Positions 16,717 to 25,880 of a stretch of 60,019 nucleotides of DNA are shown one piece after another. The DNA is from Firmicutes bacterium CAG:194. GTDB taxonomy: Bacteria; Bacillota; Clostridia; Lachnospirales; Lachnospiraceae. Both the position numbers and the translations under genes were made by a program. The notes below the pieces were generated by a model that had not been told where the DNA came from, did not search any database, and saw only the letters and a list, made by a program, of their open reading frames with translations. Where the stretch lies: positions 15,945 through 75,963 of the forward strand of contig HF995230.1 of the NCBI GenBank assembly GCA_000432915.1, given 5' to 3'. Numbering within the stretch: the first letter of the stretch is position 1; every line of letters begins with the position of its first letter.

Positions 16717-16733
16717 CTGTCAAGGAGGATACT

Positions 16734-17798
16734 ATGGAAAAATTGAAAAAGATACTGAACAAAATTTTTATCGACGGTCTGAGTGGCATGGCGACAGGCT
16801 TATTTGCAACACTGATCATCGGAACGATCATTTCCCAGATCGGCAGCTTTATCCCGGGAAATATCGGTACTTACATCTATATGATGGGAAAAATTGCATC
16901 TTCTGTTACCGGTGCTGGTATCGGTGTGGGAGTGGCACTGAAATATAAGGAGAGTCCGCTTGTTGTGATCTCTGCGGCTACTGCAGGCATGATGGGTGCT
17001 TTTGCCAGCAAGATTCTGGCAGGTACTGTTTTAGTGGATGGAGTGATTACTTATGCAGGTCCCGGCGAACCGCTTGGTGCTTTTATTGCAGCACTTGTTG
17101 CGATTCTGATCGGACATCTTGTCAGTGGTAAGACGAAGGTAGATATTCTGATCACGCCGCTTGTCAGCATTGTATCGGGCAGTACGGTCGGACTGATCTT
17201 AGGACCTCCGATCTCTGCTTTTATGGCATTTATCGGACAGCTTGTCAATGTAAATGTAGAGGCACATCCGTTTATCGGTGGTATTATCGTTTCTGTTTTA
17301 ATGGGTATTATCCTGACACTGCCGATCAGCTCCGCAGCACTTGGCATTATCTTAAATCTGTCAGGTCTGGCAGCAGGTGCGGCAACAGTCGGATGCTGTG
17401 CAAATATGGTTGGTTTTGCGGTTGCAAGCTATAAGGATAATAAGGTAAACGGACTTTTAGCGCAGGGACTCGGCACAAGTATGCTGCAGATCGGTAATAT
17501 TGTGAAGAAGCCGATCATCTGGCTGCCTGCTATTTTAACAAGCGCGGTGCTTGGTCCGGTCTCCACACTTGTATTTGGCATGACAAATAATGCAACAGGC
17601 TCCGGTATGGGTACAGCAGGTCTGGTCGGACAGATCACAACCTATCAGACAATGGCAGCCATGGAAAGCGGAAACATCGTCCTCGTCAAGATCATTGTGC
17701 TGCATTTCCTGCTGACAGGTGTTCTTTCCTGGGCATTTGCCACAGGCATGAGAAAGCTTGGATGGTTACAGGACGGCGATATGAAGCTGGATGTGTAG
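16734..17798 (+). CDS. PTS_EIIC_2/PfoR-like polytopic membrane protein, candidate niacin transporter
   Basis: 354 aa, start ATG 16734 after AAGGAGG. About 8-10 membrane segments rich in Gly/Ala/Ile; segments such as IDGLSGMATGLFATLIIGTI, LGAFIAALVAILIGHL and HPFIGGIIVSVLMGIILTLP are typical of the PTS_EIIC_2 family (PfoR group). No EIIA or EIIB domain and no PTS gene is adjacent, so sugar phosphorylation is doubtful. Its position directly behind niaR and a palindromic operator suggests uptake of niacin or a precursor. Family firm, substrate inferred. Confidence 0.82.
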   Translation: MEKLKKILNKIFIDGLSGMATGLFATLIIGTIISQIGSFIPGNIGTYIYMMGKIASSVTGAGIGVGVALKYKESPLVVISAATAGMMGAFASKILAGTVLVDGVITYAGPGEPLGAFIAALVAILIGHLVSGKTKVDILITPLVSIVSGSTVGLILGPPISAFMAFIGQLVNVNVEAHPFIGGIIVSVLMGIILTLPISSAALGIILNLSGLAAGAATVGCCANMVGFAVASYKDNKVNGLLAQGLGTSMLQIGNIVKKPIIWLPAILTSAVLGPVSTLVFGMTNNATGSGMGTAGLVGQITTYQTMAAMESGNIVLVKIIVLHFLLTGVLSWAFATGMRKLGWLQDGDMKLDV

Positions 17799-17855
17799 GT
17801 TTACGGAAAAATCATTTTAACTGAAAATAGAAGTAATATAAGCTTTGAACATATC

Positions 17856-17924
17856 AAAAAATCCCATGTGGAAATTTCAGGATCATGCAATTATGCAGAC
17901 CTGAAATGACTACATGGGATTTTT
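17856..17924. terminator. Long bidirectional terminator hairpin
   Basis: Outer stem AAAAATCCCATGT/ACATGGGATTTTT and inner stem ATTTCAGG/CCTGAAAT enclose a 17-nt loop. Serves the membrane-protein gene (plus) and yerC (minus). Confidence 0.88.
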
Positions 17925-17967
17925 ATATGATGCCACGCGCTGCGGATTCCTGTGGTGCAGCGGCGTT

Positions 17968-18258
17968 TTATTCGTCCTTCATACGGCTGAAAACCATTTC
18001 ATAGCCGTCATTTCCATAAGTAAGAGAGCGGTTGACACGGCTGATAGTAGCGGTGGATGCACCGGTCTTTTCGGCGATTTCCAAGTAGGTCTTATGCTCT
18101 TTCAACATGGCAGCAACTTCAAAACGCTGGGAAAGAGAGAGCAGCTCATTGACTGTACACAGATCTTCAAAAAAAGAATAGCATTCCTCTTTGGATTTCA
18201 GGGTCAGGATTGCTTCAAACAGATGATCAACCGGTTCAGATTTTAATTGCTTTACCAT
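17968..18258 (-). CDS. YerC/YecD family TrpR-related protein
   Basis: 96 aa from ATG 18258, which has TTGGAGGG upstream; the frame extends to 18282 without a ribosome site. All-helical TrpR-superfamily protein with a C-terminal helix-turn-helix: YLEIAEKTGASTATISRVNR. These proteins are conserved in Firmicutes, but their operators and ligands are not known; some lie by pcrB/pcrA in bacilli. Here it stands alone between two terminator or promoter regions. Prediction: DNA-binding regulator. Confidence 0.93.
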   Translation of the reverse strand: MVKQLKSEPVDHLFEAILTLKSKEECYSFFEDLCTVNELLSLSQRFEVAAMLKEHKTYLEIAEKTGASTATISRVNRSLTYGNDGYEMVFSRMKDE

Positions 18259-18460
18259 AATTACCCTCCAACACTTTAACACTGTAAAATTTTAACGTCA
18301 TACATTTCTCTTATCTTAGCACAGGAAAAGCAAAGCGTCAACCGGCACAGAAATTCTTTCGGCGGAGAAAGAAAAGTTAGACATTTACAAATAGTTTTTA
18401 ATACTATATAATGTAGAGTGAATAAAAAATACGTAACACAGGAAAGAAGCGGAGCATATT

Positions 18461-19099
18461 ATGACAATTTCAACAGAAGATTTATTAAACAGCATAATGG
18501 AAAGCTTTGACCGCATAGATTATATCAAAACGGCAGATATCCCGAATATCGATCTTTACATGGATCAGGTTACTACTTTTATGGATCATCGGCTGAAAAG
18601 TACGACAAGGCAGGAAACGGATAAGATACTGACGAAGACAATGATCAATAATTATGCAAAGAACGATCTTCTACCGCCGCCTGTGAAAAAGAAATATTCC
18701 AAGGAGCATCTTCTGGTGCTTATCTTTATTTATTATTTCAAGGGATTTCTGTCGATCAGTGATATCCAGGAGCTGCTGCAGCCGATCACAGATCGTTTTT
18801 TCGGGAAAGAAGACGGACTGACACTTTCCGATATTTACGAAGAAGTTTTCCAGATGGAAGGAAAAGAGATCCAGACACTGAAAAAGGATGTGGCAAGGCA
18901 TTTCGAGCAGGCACAGAAATCTTTTGCGGATGCAGATGAGGAATCCAGGGACTTTCTGCAGCAGTTTTATTTTATCTGTATGCTGAGCTTTGATGTATAT
19001 GTAAAGAAGCTTCTGATCGAAAAGCTGATCGATGAGATGAGAAGCAGCAGACAGAGTACGGAAGAATCTGATAAGGAAGAAAAAAAGAATAAAAAATAA
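18461..19099 (+). CDS. DUF1836 domain-containing protein
   Basis: 212 aa. The DUF1836 region spans residues ~15-135: LTKTMINNYAKNDLLPPPVKKKYSKEH-type block (two parts: TKTMINNYAKNDLLPPP and KKYSKEHLLVLIFIYYFKG), which resembles a MerR-like winged helix. The C-terminus is helical and ends in a Lys/Glu tail (SDKEEKKNKK). AAAGAAG precedes the ATG. Function unknown, possibly DNA binding. First gene of a six-gene co-oriented run; the amidase gene begins 17 nt after its stop. Confidence 0.88.
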   Translation: MTISTEDLLNSIMESFDRIDYIKTADIPNIDLYMDQVTTFMDHRLKSTTRQETDKILTKTMINNYAKNDLLPPPVKKKYSKEHLLVLIFIYYFKGFLSISDIQELLQPITDRFFGKEDGLTLSDIYEEVFQMEGKEIQTLKKDVARHFEQAQKSFADADEESRDFLQQFYFICMLSFDVYVKKLLIEKLIDEMRSSRQSTEESDKEEKKNKK

Positions 19100-19116
19100 A
19101 CCAGAGCAGAGGGTAT

Positions 19117-21318
19117 ATGGCAGAGAATTTTGTAATTGTGATCGATCCGGGACATGGTGGCAGCAATGAAGGGCTGAACTATGACGGATTTCTGGAAAAG
19201 GATATGAACCTTGTGACAGCAAAGGCAATGCAGGAGCTGTTACAGCAGTATGATAACACAGAGGTTTACATAACGAATCCGGACAAGAAAGATATGTCCC
19301 TGAAAGAACGGGCAGAATATGCAAAAAGTGTGGAGGCAGATGTTATGGTCAGCCTCCATTTTAATATGTCCGAAAAGCATACGATGTACGGATCAGAGGT
19401 GTGGATTCCCAGCACAGGGCTGGCAAATGCCAAAATGCATGCGCTGGGAGATATCATCCTGTCCCAGCTTTCGGAGCATGGTCTGACGATCCGTGGTGTC
19501 AAAACGCGGTTAAATGACAGTGGAACGGATTATTATGGGATTATCCGGGAATCGGCGGCACTGGATCTGCCGTGTATCCTGGTGGAGCATGCCTATGCGG
19601 ATCATGCCATGGACCGGGCATATCTGGACAGCCCCGAGGACTGGCAGGAAATGGGACGTCTTGATGCGACGGCACTTGCAAAGTATTACGGACTTGTCAG
19701 TACCTCTCTTGGAAACGACTATTCGGCATATGTCAAAAACGGATACAGAGCACCGGAGACAGCGGTTTCCCACGATACGACGGAGCCGGAGACAGCGGTG
19801 CTTACCTGGACGGGGACAGAAGAGGATGCACAGCTTTATACGCTGACCGGAACAGATGCGCAGAGCCGACTTGTCTATTATGATTACAGCACAGATGGCG
19901 GAAAGACATGGTCGGAGCTGCTTCCGTTTGATGAGGCGGGAACGGAGATCAGGATCATAGGACAGACGGCGGAGCAGGAGATCTGTGCACGGCTGTATAA
20001 TGGGTACTTTCTGTATACACAGACAAACAGCGTCACCAGAACGGCAGAAGAGCTTGGCATTGCGGCGCAGACAGAGGACACGGTTAAGGAGCTTGCGGCG
20101 GAACAGGAAAGTCGGCAGGAAACAGATCAGGGAAGTCTGGAGAGTAGCAGACAGGAGCTTGCAGAAGGCGGAAAAAATCCGGGCAGCAGTCTTCCCATCC
20201 TCGGAATGGGTGCATTACTGTTTGCAGCTCTCTTTTTTGCCGGTTCCGTTTTTATGGGACGCAGGAAAAAACGTCTGGCAGAGCGCGCAGGCATTGTGCT
20301 GGGATGTCTTTTTCTGCTGACAGCGGCCGGTCTGACACTGGGAGTTGTGGCGGTGAGGCAAAACCGGAGCATGCAGACAGAAGCGGTTCTGACAGAGCAG
20401 ACAAAAGCCACGCAGGATGCGGAAGCGGGCAATGATAATGGGCAGTCCGGATCGCAGCAGGCGGTACAGGAAGCAGCCGGGGAAAAGGCGCAGAAGCAGG
20501 CAGAAGAGCAGCAGGCATGGATCGTGGCAGAAAAAGAAAAACAGATTCCTTATGTGTCGGATATGGAAAAGGAAGCACAGACGACTGTGGTCTATGATAT
20601 TGCAGAAGGCTATCTGCGTGTACCGCTTCTGACGGATGTTGCGCAAAATCCGTATACATTGTCTGCCTTTTCGGGAGAAGATCTGACGAAACGGTATGAG
20701 GCGCAGGGTTATCAGACTATGCTTGGTATCGATATTTCCAAATTTCAGGGAAATATTGACTGGGAGCAGGTGAAAAATGCAGGCATTTCCTATGTCATGC
20801 TGCGGATCGGGCTAAGGGGATATGGCAGCGGGAAGCTGGTTATGGATGATCGGTTTTATGAAAATCTGAGAGGTGCAAAGGAGCAGGGGCTGAAAACAGG
20901 TGTCTATTTCTTTTCCGCAGCCATTTCCGAGGAGGAGGCAAGAGAAGAGGCAGCATTTGTCCTGCAGGCGATCGAAGGGCAGGAAATGGAAATGCCGATC
21001 GTATTTGATACAGAGCCGATCCTTTATGATACGGCAAGAACAGATGAACTGACAGGAAAGCAGCTGACTAAGATCACGGCGGCGTTTTGTGATGCTGTGC
21101 AGGCAGCAGGCTATCAGCCGATGGTCTATGCCAATGCAAAGCGGCTGACAACAGTATTATATTTAGAGGAGCTGACAGCTTATCCGCTCTGGCTGGCAGA
21201 TTATCGGATGCAGCCGGATTTCCCCTATGCATTTACGATGTGGCAGTTTACGGAATCGGGAAAAGTTCCCGGTATCGAAGGGGCGGTAGATATTGATTTA
21301 TATTTGTATGAAGAGTAA
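19117..21318 (+). CDS. Amidase_3 - double membrane helix - GH25 lysozyme fusion
   Basis: 733 aa cell-wall hydrolase with two different catalytic ends. Residues ~5-185: N-acetylmuramoyl-L-alanine amidase (Amidase_3) with zinc ligands His13 (DPGHGG), Glu27 and His81 and catalytic Glu157 (CILVEHAY). Residues ~190-340: a beta-rich region resembling an Ig-like unit. Two membrane helices at ~359-381 and ~392-413 are joined by the basic loop GRRKKRLAERAG. A Gln/Ala/Glu-rich linker leads to a GH25 muramidase at ~536-733 (LGIDISKFQGNIDW, catalytic Asp/Glu in VFDTEP). There is no N-terminal signal peptide. The basic loop should be inside, placing both enzymes outside. AGAGCAGAG precedes the ATG. Confidence 0.88.
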   Translation: MAENFVIVIDPGHGGSNEGLNYDGFLEKDMNLVTAKAMQELLQQYDNTEVYITNPDKKDMSLKERAEYAKSVEADVMVSLHFNMSEKHTMYGSEVWIPSTGLANAKMHALGDIILSQLSEHGLTIRGVKTRLNDSGTDYYGIIRESAALDLPCILVEHAYADHAMDRAYLDSPEDWQEMGRLDATALAKYYGLVSTSLGNDYSAYVKNGYRAPETAVSHDTTEPETAVLTWTGTEEDAQLYTLTGTDAQSRLVYYDYSTDGGKTWSELLPFDEAGTEIRIIGQTAEQEICARLYNGYFLYTQTNSVTRTAEELGIAAQTEDTVKELAAEQESRQETDQGSLESSRQELAEGGKNPGSSLPILGMGALLFAALFFAGSVFMGRRKKRLAERAGIVLGCLFLLTAAGLTLGVVAVRQNRSMQTEAVLTEQTKATQDAEAGNDNGQSGSQQAVQEAAGEKAQKQAEEQQAWIVAEKEKQIPYVSDMEKEAQTTVVYDIAEGYLRVPLLTDVAQNPYTLSAFSGEDLTKRYEAQGYQTMLGIDISKFQGNIDWEQVKNAGISYVMLRIGLRGYGSGKLVMDDRFYENLRGAKEQGLKTGVYFFSAAISEEEAREEAAFVLQAIEGQEMEMPIVFDTEPILYDTARTDELTGKQLTKITAAFCDAVQAAGYQPMVYANAKRLTTVLYLEELTAYPLWLADYRMQPDFPYAFTMWQFTESGKVPGIEGAVDIDLYLYEE

Positions 21319-21347
21319 AATTGAATCATTATTTGGGAGAGTACAAT

Positions 21348-22511
21348 ATGATAACGTGTTTGGCTAAGTTCTGGATCAGAGAATCCGACAGTGAAGAGAA
21401 AAAGAGAAGAGTATATGGTACATTAGGTGCTGTTGTGGGCATTTTTTTAAATATCTGCCTGTTTACAGGAAAGTATCTGGCAGGTTTTTTCAGTGGATCT
21501 ATTGCGATCATGGCAGATGCCTTTAACAATCTGTCAGATGCGGGATCTTCCTTTATTTCGCTGATCGGTTTTGTCTTCTCCGGGAAAAAGCCTGATCTGG
21601 ATCATCCGTTTGGACATGGAAGGATCGAATATCTGGCAGGGCTCGGTGTTTCCTTTCTGATCCTTTTAATGGGCGTGGAACTGGCAAAAAATTCGGTGCA
21701 GAAGATATTGCATCCGGTCAGTGTACAGATCAGTACGCTGTCTATCGCTGTGTTATCAGCATCCATTCTGGTTAAACTGTACATGGCATATTATAATCAT
21801 GCCATCGGGAAAAAGATCAGATCTGCAACGATGGCAGCAACGGCAACGGACAGCCTGAGTGATGCGGCTGCTACGACGGTTGTACTGCTGGCAATGCTGT
21901 TTTTAGCGGTAACAGGGATCAACATAGATGGGTATTGCGGTATTCTGGTTGCTGTTTTTATCCTGGCAGCAGGCATAGGTGCGGCAAAGGAAACAGTAAG
22001 CCCATTGCTGGGACAGGCTCCGGATCCGGAATTTGTCAAAGAGATCAAAGAACTTGTCATGCAGCATGAGGAGGTGCTTGGGATCCATGATATGGCAGTG
22101 CATGATTACGGACCGGGAAGAGTAATGGTATCATTGCATGCAGAGGTATCAGGGGATGGTAATATTTATGAACTGCATGATCTGATCGACCGGATAGAAC
22201 GGGAGCTGAAGGAAAAGCTGCATTGCGAGACTGTGATCCATATGGATCCGATCGATGTTGGCAATGTAAAAACAGTTGAAATGAAGGAAGAAATGGTAAA
22301 GCTTGTAAAAGCCATTGATGAACGGCTTACGATCCATGATTTCCGTATGGTGACAGGTACGACACACCACAATATGATATTTGATGTGGTTATACCGGCT
22401 GATTTTAAGCTGTCACAGGAAGAATTGAAAGACATCATACAAAAGAAAGTATGGGAAAAGTGGCCGGATTACTATGTGGTTATTGATGTAGACACAGCAT
22501 ATGTGTATTAA
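21348..22511 (+). CDS. Cation diffusion facilitator (CDF) metal transporter
   Basis: 387 aa, start ATG 21348 after GGGAGAG; TTG at 21321 lacks a site. Six membrane helices, then a cytoplasmic C-terminal domain. Metal-site motif DxxxD in ADAFNNLSDAGSS (helix 2) and a matching ATATDSLSDAAAT (helix 5), plus DHPFGHGRIEYLAG between helices 2 and 3, all typical of the FieF/Zn-Fe-Mn group. Exports divalent metals by proton antiport. It lies between a cell-wall enzyme and a COG0523 metallochaperone, suggesting local metal homeostasis. C-terminal tail (~100 aa) is longer than in FieF. Confidence 0.94.
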   Translation: MITCLAKFWIRESDSEEKKRRVYGTLGAVVGIFLNICLFTGKYLAGFFSGSIAIMADAFNNLSDAGSSFISLIGFVFSGKKPDLDHPFGHGRIEYLAGLGVSFLILLMGVELAKNSVQKILHPVSVQISTLSIAVLSASILVKLYMAYYNHAIGKKIRSATMAATATDSLSDAAATTVVLLAMLFLAVTGINIDGYCGILVAVFILAAGIGAAKETVSPLLGQAPDPEFVKEIKELVMQHEEVLGIHDMAVHDYGPGRVMVSLHAEVSGDGNIYELHDLIDRIERELKEKLHCETVIHMDPIDVGNVKTVEMKEEMVKLVKAIDERLTIHDFRMVTGTTHHNMIFDVVIPADFKLSQEELKDIIQKKVWEKWPDYYVVIDVDTAYVY

Positions 22512-22544
22512 AAGGAAAACTATTTGACAAAGGATGTGAATCAA

Positions 22545-23489
22545 ATGATCAAGGTGGATCTGATCACCGGATTTTTAGGAAGCGGGAAGTCAACTTTTTT
22601 AAAGAAATATGCGTCTTATCTGATCGGAAAAGGTGAGCATATCTGTATTCTGGAAAATGATTTCGGCGCAGTCAATGTTGATATGCTGCTGATGCAGGAT
22701 CTTCTGGGCGATCATTGTGATCTGGAAATGGTAGCGGGCGGCTGTGATAAGGACTGCCATAAGCGCCGGTTTAAAACAAAGCTGATCTCCATGGGAATGC
22801 GGGGCTTTGACAGGGTGCTGATCGAGCCATCCGGTATTTTCGATGTGGACGAATTTTTTGATACCCTGCGGGAAGAACCGCTGGATCAGTGGTATGAGAT
22901 CGGAAATGTGATCGCTGTGGTAGATGCGAAACTGCCGGATGAAATGTCTGAAAACGCCGATTATCTGCTGGCTTCCGAGGTTGCGGGTGCGGGCGTTATC
23001 TTATTCAGCAAGGTGCAGGAAGCCACGGAGCAGGAGATCGAAAGGACAAAGGCACATATCGGGCGTGCCATGCAGCGGATCAAATGCGACAGACAGCTTG
23101 CAGATGTGATGATCTGCAAGGACTGGGCTCTGTTGAAAGAGGAAGACTATCAAAAGATCATGACAAGCGGGTATAAACCGGCAGATCATGTGAAGCTGTC
23201 CGGGGAACAGGACGGCTTCCAGTCTGTGTATTTCCTGAATCTGGGTATGACAGAAGAGAAGATGCGGCAGACGGTATCTGCGGTACTGCAGGATGCAGAA
23301 TGCGGAAAGATCTTCCGGGTGAAAGGCTTTATCCGTAAGGATGATAAATGGCTGGAGCTGAATGCGATGCAGGATGCCATGACCGTAAAAGAAGTGGAAA
23401 AAGGACAGGAGGTTCTGATCGTGATCGGGGAAGAACTGAATGAGGAGAAGATCAGAACTTATTTTGGACAGAAGGAGTTGACGTTATGA
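22545..23489 (+). CDS. COG0523 (CobW/ZigA-like) GTPase, metal chaperone candidate
   Basis: 314 aa from ATG 22545; a TTG at 22524, also with a ribosome-like AAAGGA, would add 7 residues. Walker A ITGFLGSGKSTF, switch ENDFGAVNVD, Walker B VLIEPSG. The usual CxCC metal motif at the switch is replaced by CDKDC (GGCDKDCHKRR), still with two cysteines. The C-terminal CobW_C domain is short and divergent. COG0523 proteins insert or traffic metals such as zinc in a GTP-dependent way. Follows the CDF exporter and overlaps the GreA-like gene by 4 nt. Confidence 0.88.
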   Translation: MIKVDLITGFLGSGKSTFLKKYASYLIGKGEHICILENDFGAVNVDMLLMQDLLGDHCDLEMVAGGCDKDCHKRRFKTKLISMGMRGFDRVLIEPSGIFDVDEFFDTLREEPLDQWYEIGNVIAVVDAKLPDEMSENADYLLASEVAGAGVILFSKVQEATEQEIERTKAHIGRAMQRIKCDRQLADVMICKDWALLKEEDYQKIMTSGYKPADHVKLSGEQDGFQSVYFLNLGMTEEKMRQTVSAVLQDAECGKIFRVKGFIRKDDKWLELNAMQDAMTVKEVEKGQEVLIVIGEELNEEKIRTYFGQKELTL

Positions 23490-23989
23490 GAGACCAATTA
23501 ACACAGTCTGATATAGATAAAATGCAGCAGGAGATCGAATACCGGAAACTGGTAAAAAGACCGGAGCTTCTGGAAGCGGTAAAAGAGACAAGAGCACATG
23601 GGGACTTAAGTGAAAACTTTGAATATCATGCTGCCAAAAAAGAGAAGAATAAAAATGAGAGCAGGATCCGCTATCTGGAGCGTATGATCAAAACAGCACA
23701 GGTCATTTCCGATGATTCCAAAGCAGATGAAGTCGGTATGAATAATACGGTGACTGTTTATGTGGAGGAGGATGACTGTGAGGAGACTTATCGTATTGTA
23801 ACTACGGTAAGAAGCAATTCGCTGGAAAATCTGATCAGTATTGAGTCCCCGATGGGAAAAGCACTGATGAGACATAAGGTTGGCGACCGGATCGAGATCA
23901 GAGTCAGTGACAATTACAGTTATTTTGTGGTGATCCGGAAGATTGATAAGACAAACGATGATTCGGAGGATAAGATCAGAAGCTATTAG
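23486..23989 (+). CDS. GreA/GreB-family transcript cleavage factor-like protein
   Basis: 167 aa. N-terminal antiparallel coiled coil (residues ~5-75) with the acidic tip HGDLSENFEYHAAKKEK, which in GreA reaches into the RNA polymerase channel to stimulate cleavage of backtracked RNA. C-terminal FKBP-like domain ~85-160 with SPMGKALMRHKVGD. Translationally coupled to the COG0523 gene (ATGA overlap). The main greA of Clostridia is usually elsewhere, so this may be a paralog; the sequence of the tip is intact, so activity is plausible. Confidence 0.92.
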   Translation: MRDQLTQSDIDKMQQEIEYRKLVKRPELLEAVKETRAHGDLSENFEYHAAKKEKNKNESRIRYLERMIKTAQVISDDSKADEVGMNNTVTVYVEEDDCEETYRIVTTVRSNSLENLISIESPMGKALMRHKVGDRIEIRVSDNYSYFVVIRKIDKTNDDSEDKIRSY

Positions 23990-24055
23990 AGATTCACATA
24001 TGCCGTCCGGTTTTCATATACTGATAGGGAATGATAACAACCTATGGAGGCAGTT

Positions 24056-24772
24056 ATGAAATGTCAGATGACGGTGCATGAGATTCAAAAAGGAGATACG
24101 CTTTATAAGCTGGCGAAGCAGTATAAGACAACGGTACCATTGATACTACTTGCAAATCCCGGGGTAAATCCCTATAATCTGCGGGTAGGAGATAAACTGA
24201 ATATTTGTGAAGGAAAACGTTTTGAGGAAAAGCAGGGACTGGATGAGCTGCAGATTGTAAGTGACTTTAACAAGGTGGTATATCAGTATCTTGGCTTCCT
24301 GCAATTGTATATGGCTTCCTTTAGCGGAACGGAAGAAAGAACAGAGCAGAGTCTTGAGTATCTTTTGGAAGTCCCGGGAGAGCTTGCAACTATTTACAGC
24401 GCTTTTTATCCGGTCAGCATGACGAGCCGCTTAAGTCAGATTTTTACTGTATATACAGAAAAACTTGCAGATTATGCGAGAGCCGTTTATACAGGAGAAA
24501 GGCAGAATATTTCAGCTCTTAGGAATGAAATTGATGAGCAGGCTGTAAAGATAGGAGAGTTTCTCGAAAAACAGAATGACAAATATATCAGCAGACAGAT
24601 TTCGGATTTCCTCCAGAGCCTGAATGGTGCGGTTGAAGAAGCCGCAAAGCAGAGCAGAGAGGGAAATCTCCGCAAAGAGCTTTTCGTATACCAGGAGATG
24701 GGGGAACAGGGTACCTTATTCGCCAGAGTGCTTGCAGATGGGATTATAGAACAATTTTATAAAGAAGGATAA
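24056..24772 (+). CDS. LysM-domain protein
   Basis: 238 aa from ATG 24056 (ATGGAGG upstream). Residues ~6-50 form one LysM domain: HEIQKGDTLYKLAKQY, LILLANPGVNPYNLRVGDKL. The rest (~55-238) is helical, resembling a spore- or DUF-type helical bundle, with no known motif. No signal peptide or membrane segment, so either cytoplasmic, released by lysis or packed in spores; LysM proteins without a signal occur in spore coats. Last gene of the 18461-24772 run, ends at a strong terminator. Confidence 0.85.
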   Translation: MKCQMTVHEIQKGDTLYKLAKQYKTTVPLILLANPGVNPYNLRVGDKLNICEGKRFEEKQGLDELQIVSDFNKVVYQYLGFLQLYMASFSGTEERTEQSLEYLLEVPGELATIYSAFYPVSMTSRLSQIFTVYTEKLADYARAVYTGERQNISALRNEIDEQAVKIGEFLEKQNDKYISRQISDFLQSLNGAVEEAAKQSREGNLRKELFVYQEMGEQGTLFARVLADGIIEQFYKEG

Positions 24773-24777
24773 AAGAA

Positions 24778-24823
24778 AAGAGACAGAGATCAGAAGTAGT
24801 GCTGATCTCTGTCTCTTATTTTT
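24778..24823. terminator. Bidirectional terminator, LysM gene / ABC binding protein
   Basis: Stem AAGAGACAGAGATCAG/CTGATCTCTGTCTCTT (16 bp), loop AAGTAGTG. T-rich flanks in both directions (ATTTTTG and TTTCTTTT). Confidence 0.9.
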
Positions 24824-24872
24824 GTGATGGTAAATTCCTGTCACATTCTTTATTTTAGGATCGTTCAGCTGA

Positions 24873-25880
24873 TTATTTCTTCGCTTCTTCTGCAAATTTG
24901 GTTGTGACAAGATCTTCATAGTTTACATAATCTGATAACTGTCCTGCATCGATCAGAATATCTTCCAGCAGTGTGAAGCTGTCCTGTTGCAGGATCAGGT
25001 CTGTTTTCCAGGTATCCTGGCTGTAGTACCGGCTGATGATCGTTTCCAGTGTTGCCTCGTCTGTTTCCTTAAACTGTGGTTTGATCACTTTGGCGATCTC
25101 TTCCGGGGTGTGGCCTGCAACATAATCCATTCCCTTCTGCAGCGCATTGGTAAATTTCTGGACTGTAGCTGCGTTTTTATTTACATAACTTTTCTTTGCG
25201 GAGAAGCAGGTATACGGAACATAACCGGAATCCACACCGAGGGAAGCGACAACATGATAGCCTGCATCCATGGATTCGAGTGCGGTAGCGGATGGCTCAA
25301 ATTCTACGGTGTAATCCCCTTTTCCGCCACTGAAGGCAGCAGCAGTGGAACCAAAGTCGATGCTCTGGTCGATCGTCAGATCTTTTGCCGGGTCAATACC
25401 GTTTTTCTTCAGAATGTATTCAAAGACCATTTCGGGCATACCGCCTGCGCGCCCGCCAAGAACAGTCTTTCCTTTCAGATCCTGCCAGGAAAAGTCGCTG
25501 TCATCCCTTGCAACCATAAAGTTCCCTGCACGCTGCGTCAGCTGTGCAAAGTTGATCACTGGGTCGTCGGTTTCGCCCAGATACGTGTAGATCGTGGATT
25601 CCGGTCCCATAAAGCCGATATCCGCTTCACCGGACAAAACGGCGGTCATTGTTTTGTCTGCACCAAAGCCGGTCACCAGTGTCAGATCAATGCCTTCCTC
25701 TGCGAAATAGCCTTCTTCGATCGCAACATACATCGGGGCATAGAAGATGGAATGTGCTACTTCATTCAGCACGACTTTTTCTCCGGTGACTTTTTCTTTC
25801 TGCCCGCAGCCCGTCAGAGAAAGTGTGACAAGTGCCATCAGCAGGAGCAGACAGATGCTGCGTTTCTTTTTTCTGTTCAT
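24873..25880 (-). CDS. ABC transporter substrate-binding lipoprotein, NMT1/SsuA type
   Basis: 335 aa from ATG 25880 (GGAGGATACGATT upstream). Signal peptide with lipobox LTGC, lipidated Cys25. NMT1-like two-lobe fold: HSIFYAPMYVAIEEGYFAEEG is the family start, then ADIGFMGPESTIYTY and VLGGRAGGMPEMVFEYIL. Relatives bind pyrimidine precursors of thiamin, nitrate, sulfonates or aromatic compounds. No permease or ATPase is adjacent, so the partners must be elsewhere or lost. Ligand not predictable. Divergent from the DMT transporter with a 74-nt gap that must hold both promoters. Confidence 0.9.
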   Translation of the reverse strand: MNRKKKRSICLLLLMALVTLSLTGCGQKEKVTGEKVVLNEVAHSIFYAPMYVAIEEGYFAEEGIDLTLVTGFGADKTMTAVLSGEADIGFMGPESTIYTYLGETDDPVINFAQLTQRAGNFMVARDDSDFSWQDLKGKTVLGGRAGGMPEMVFEYILKKNGIDPAKDLTIDQSIDFGSTAAAFSGGKGDYTVEFEPSATALESMDAGYHVVASLGVDSGYVPYTCFSAKKSYVNKNAATVQKFTNALQKGMDYVAGHTPEEIAKVIKPQFKETDEATLETIISRYYSQDTWKTDLILQQDSFTLLEDILIDAGQLSDYVNYEDLVTTKFAEEAKK

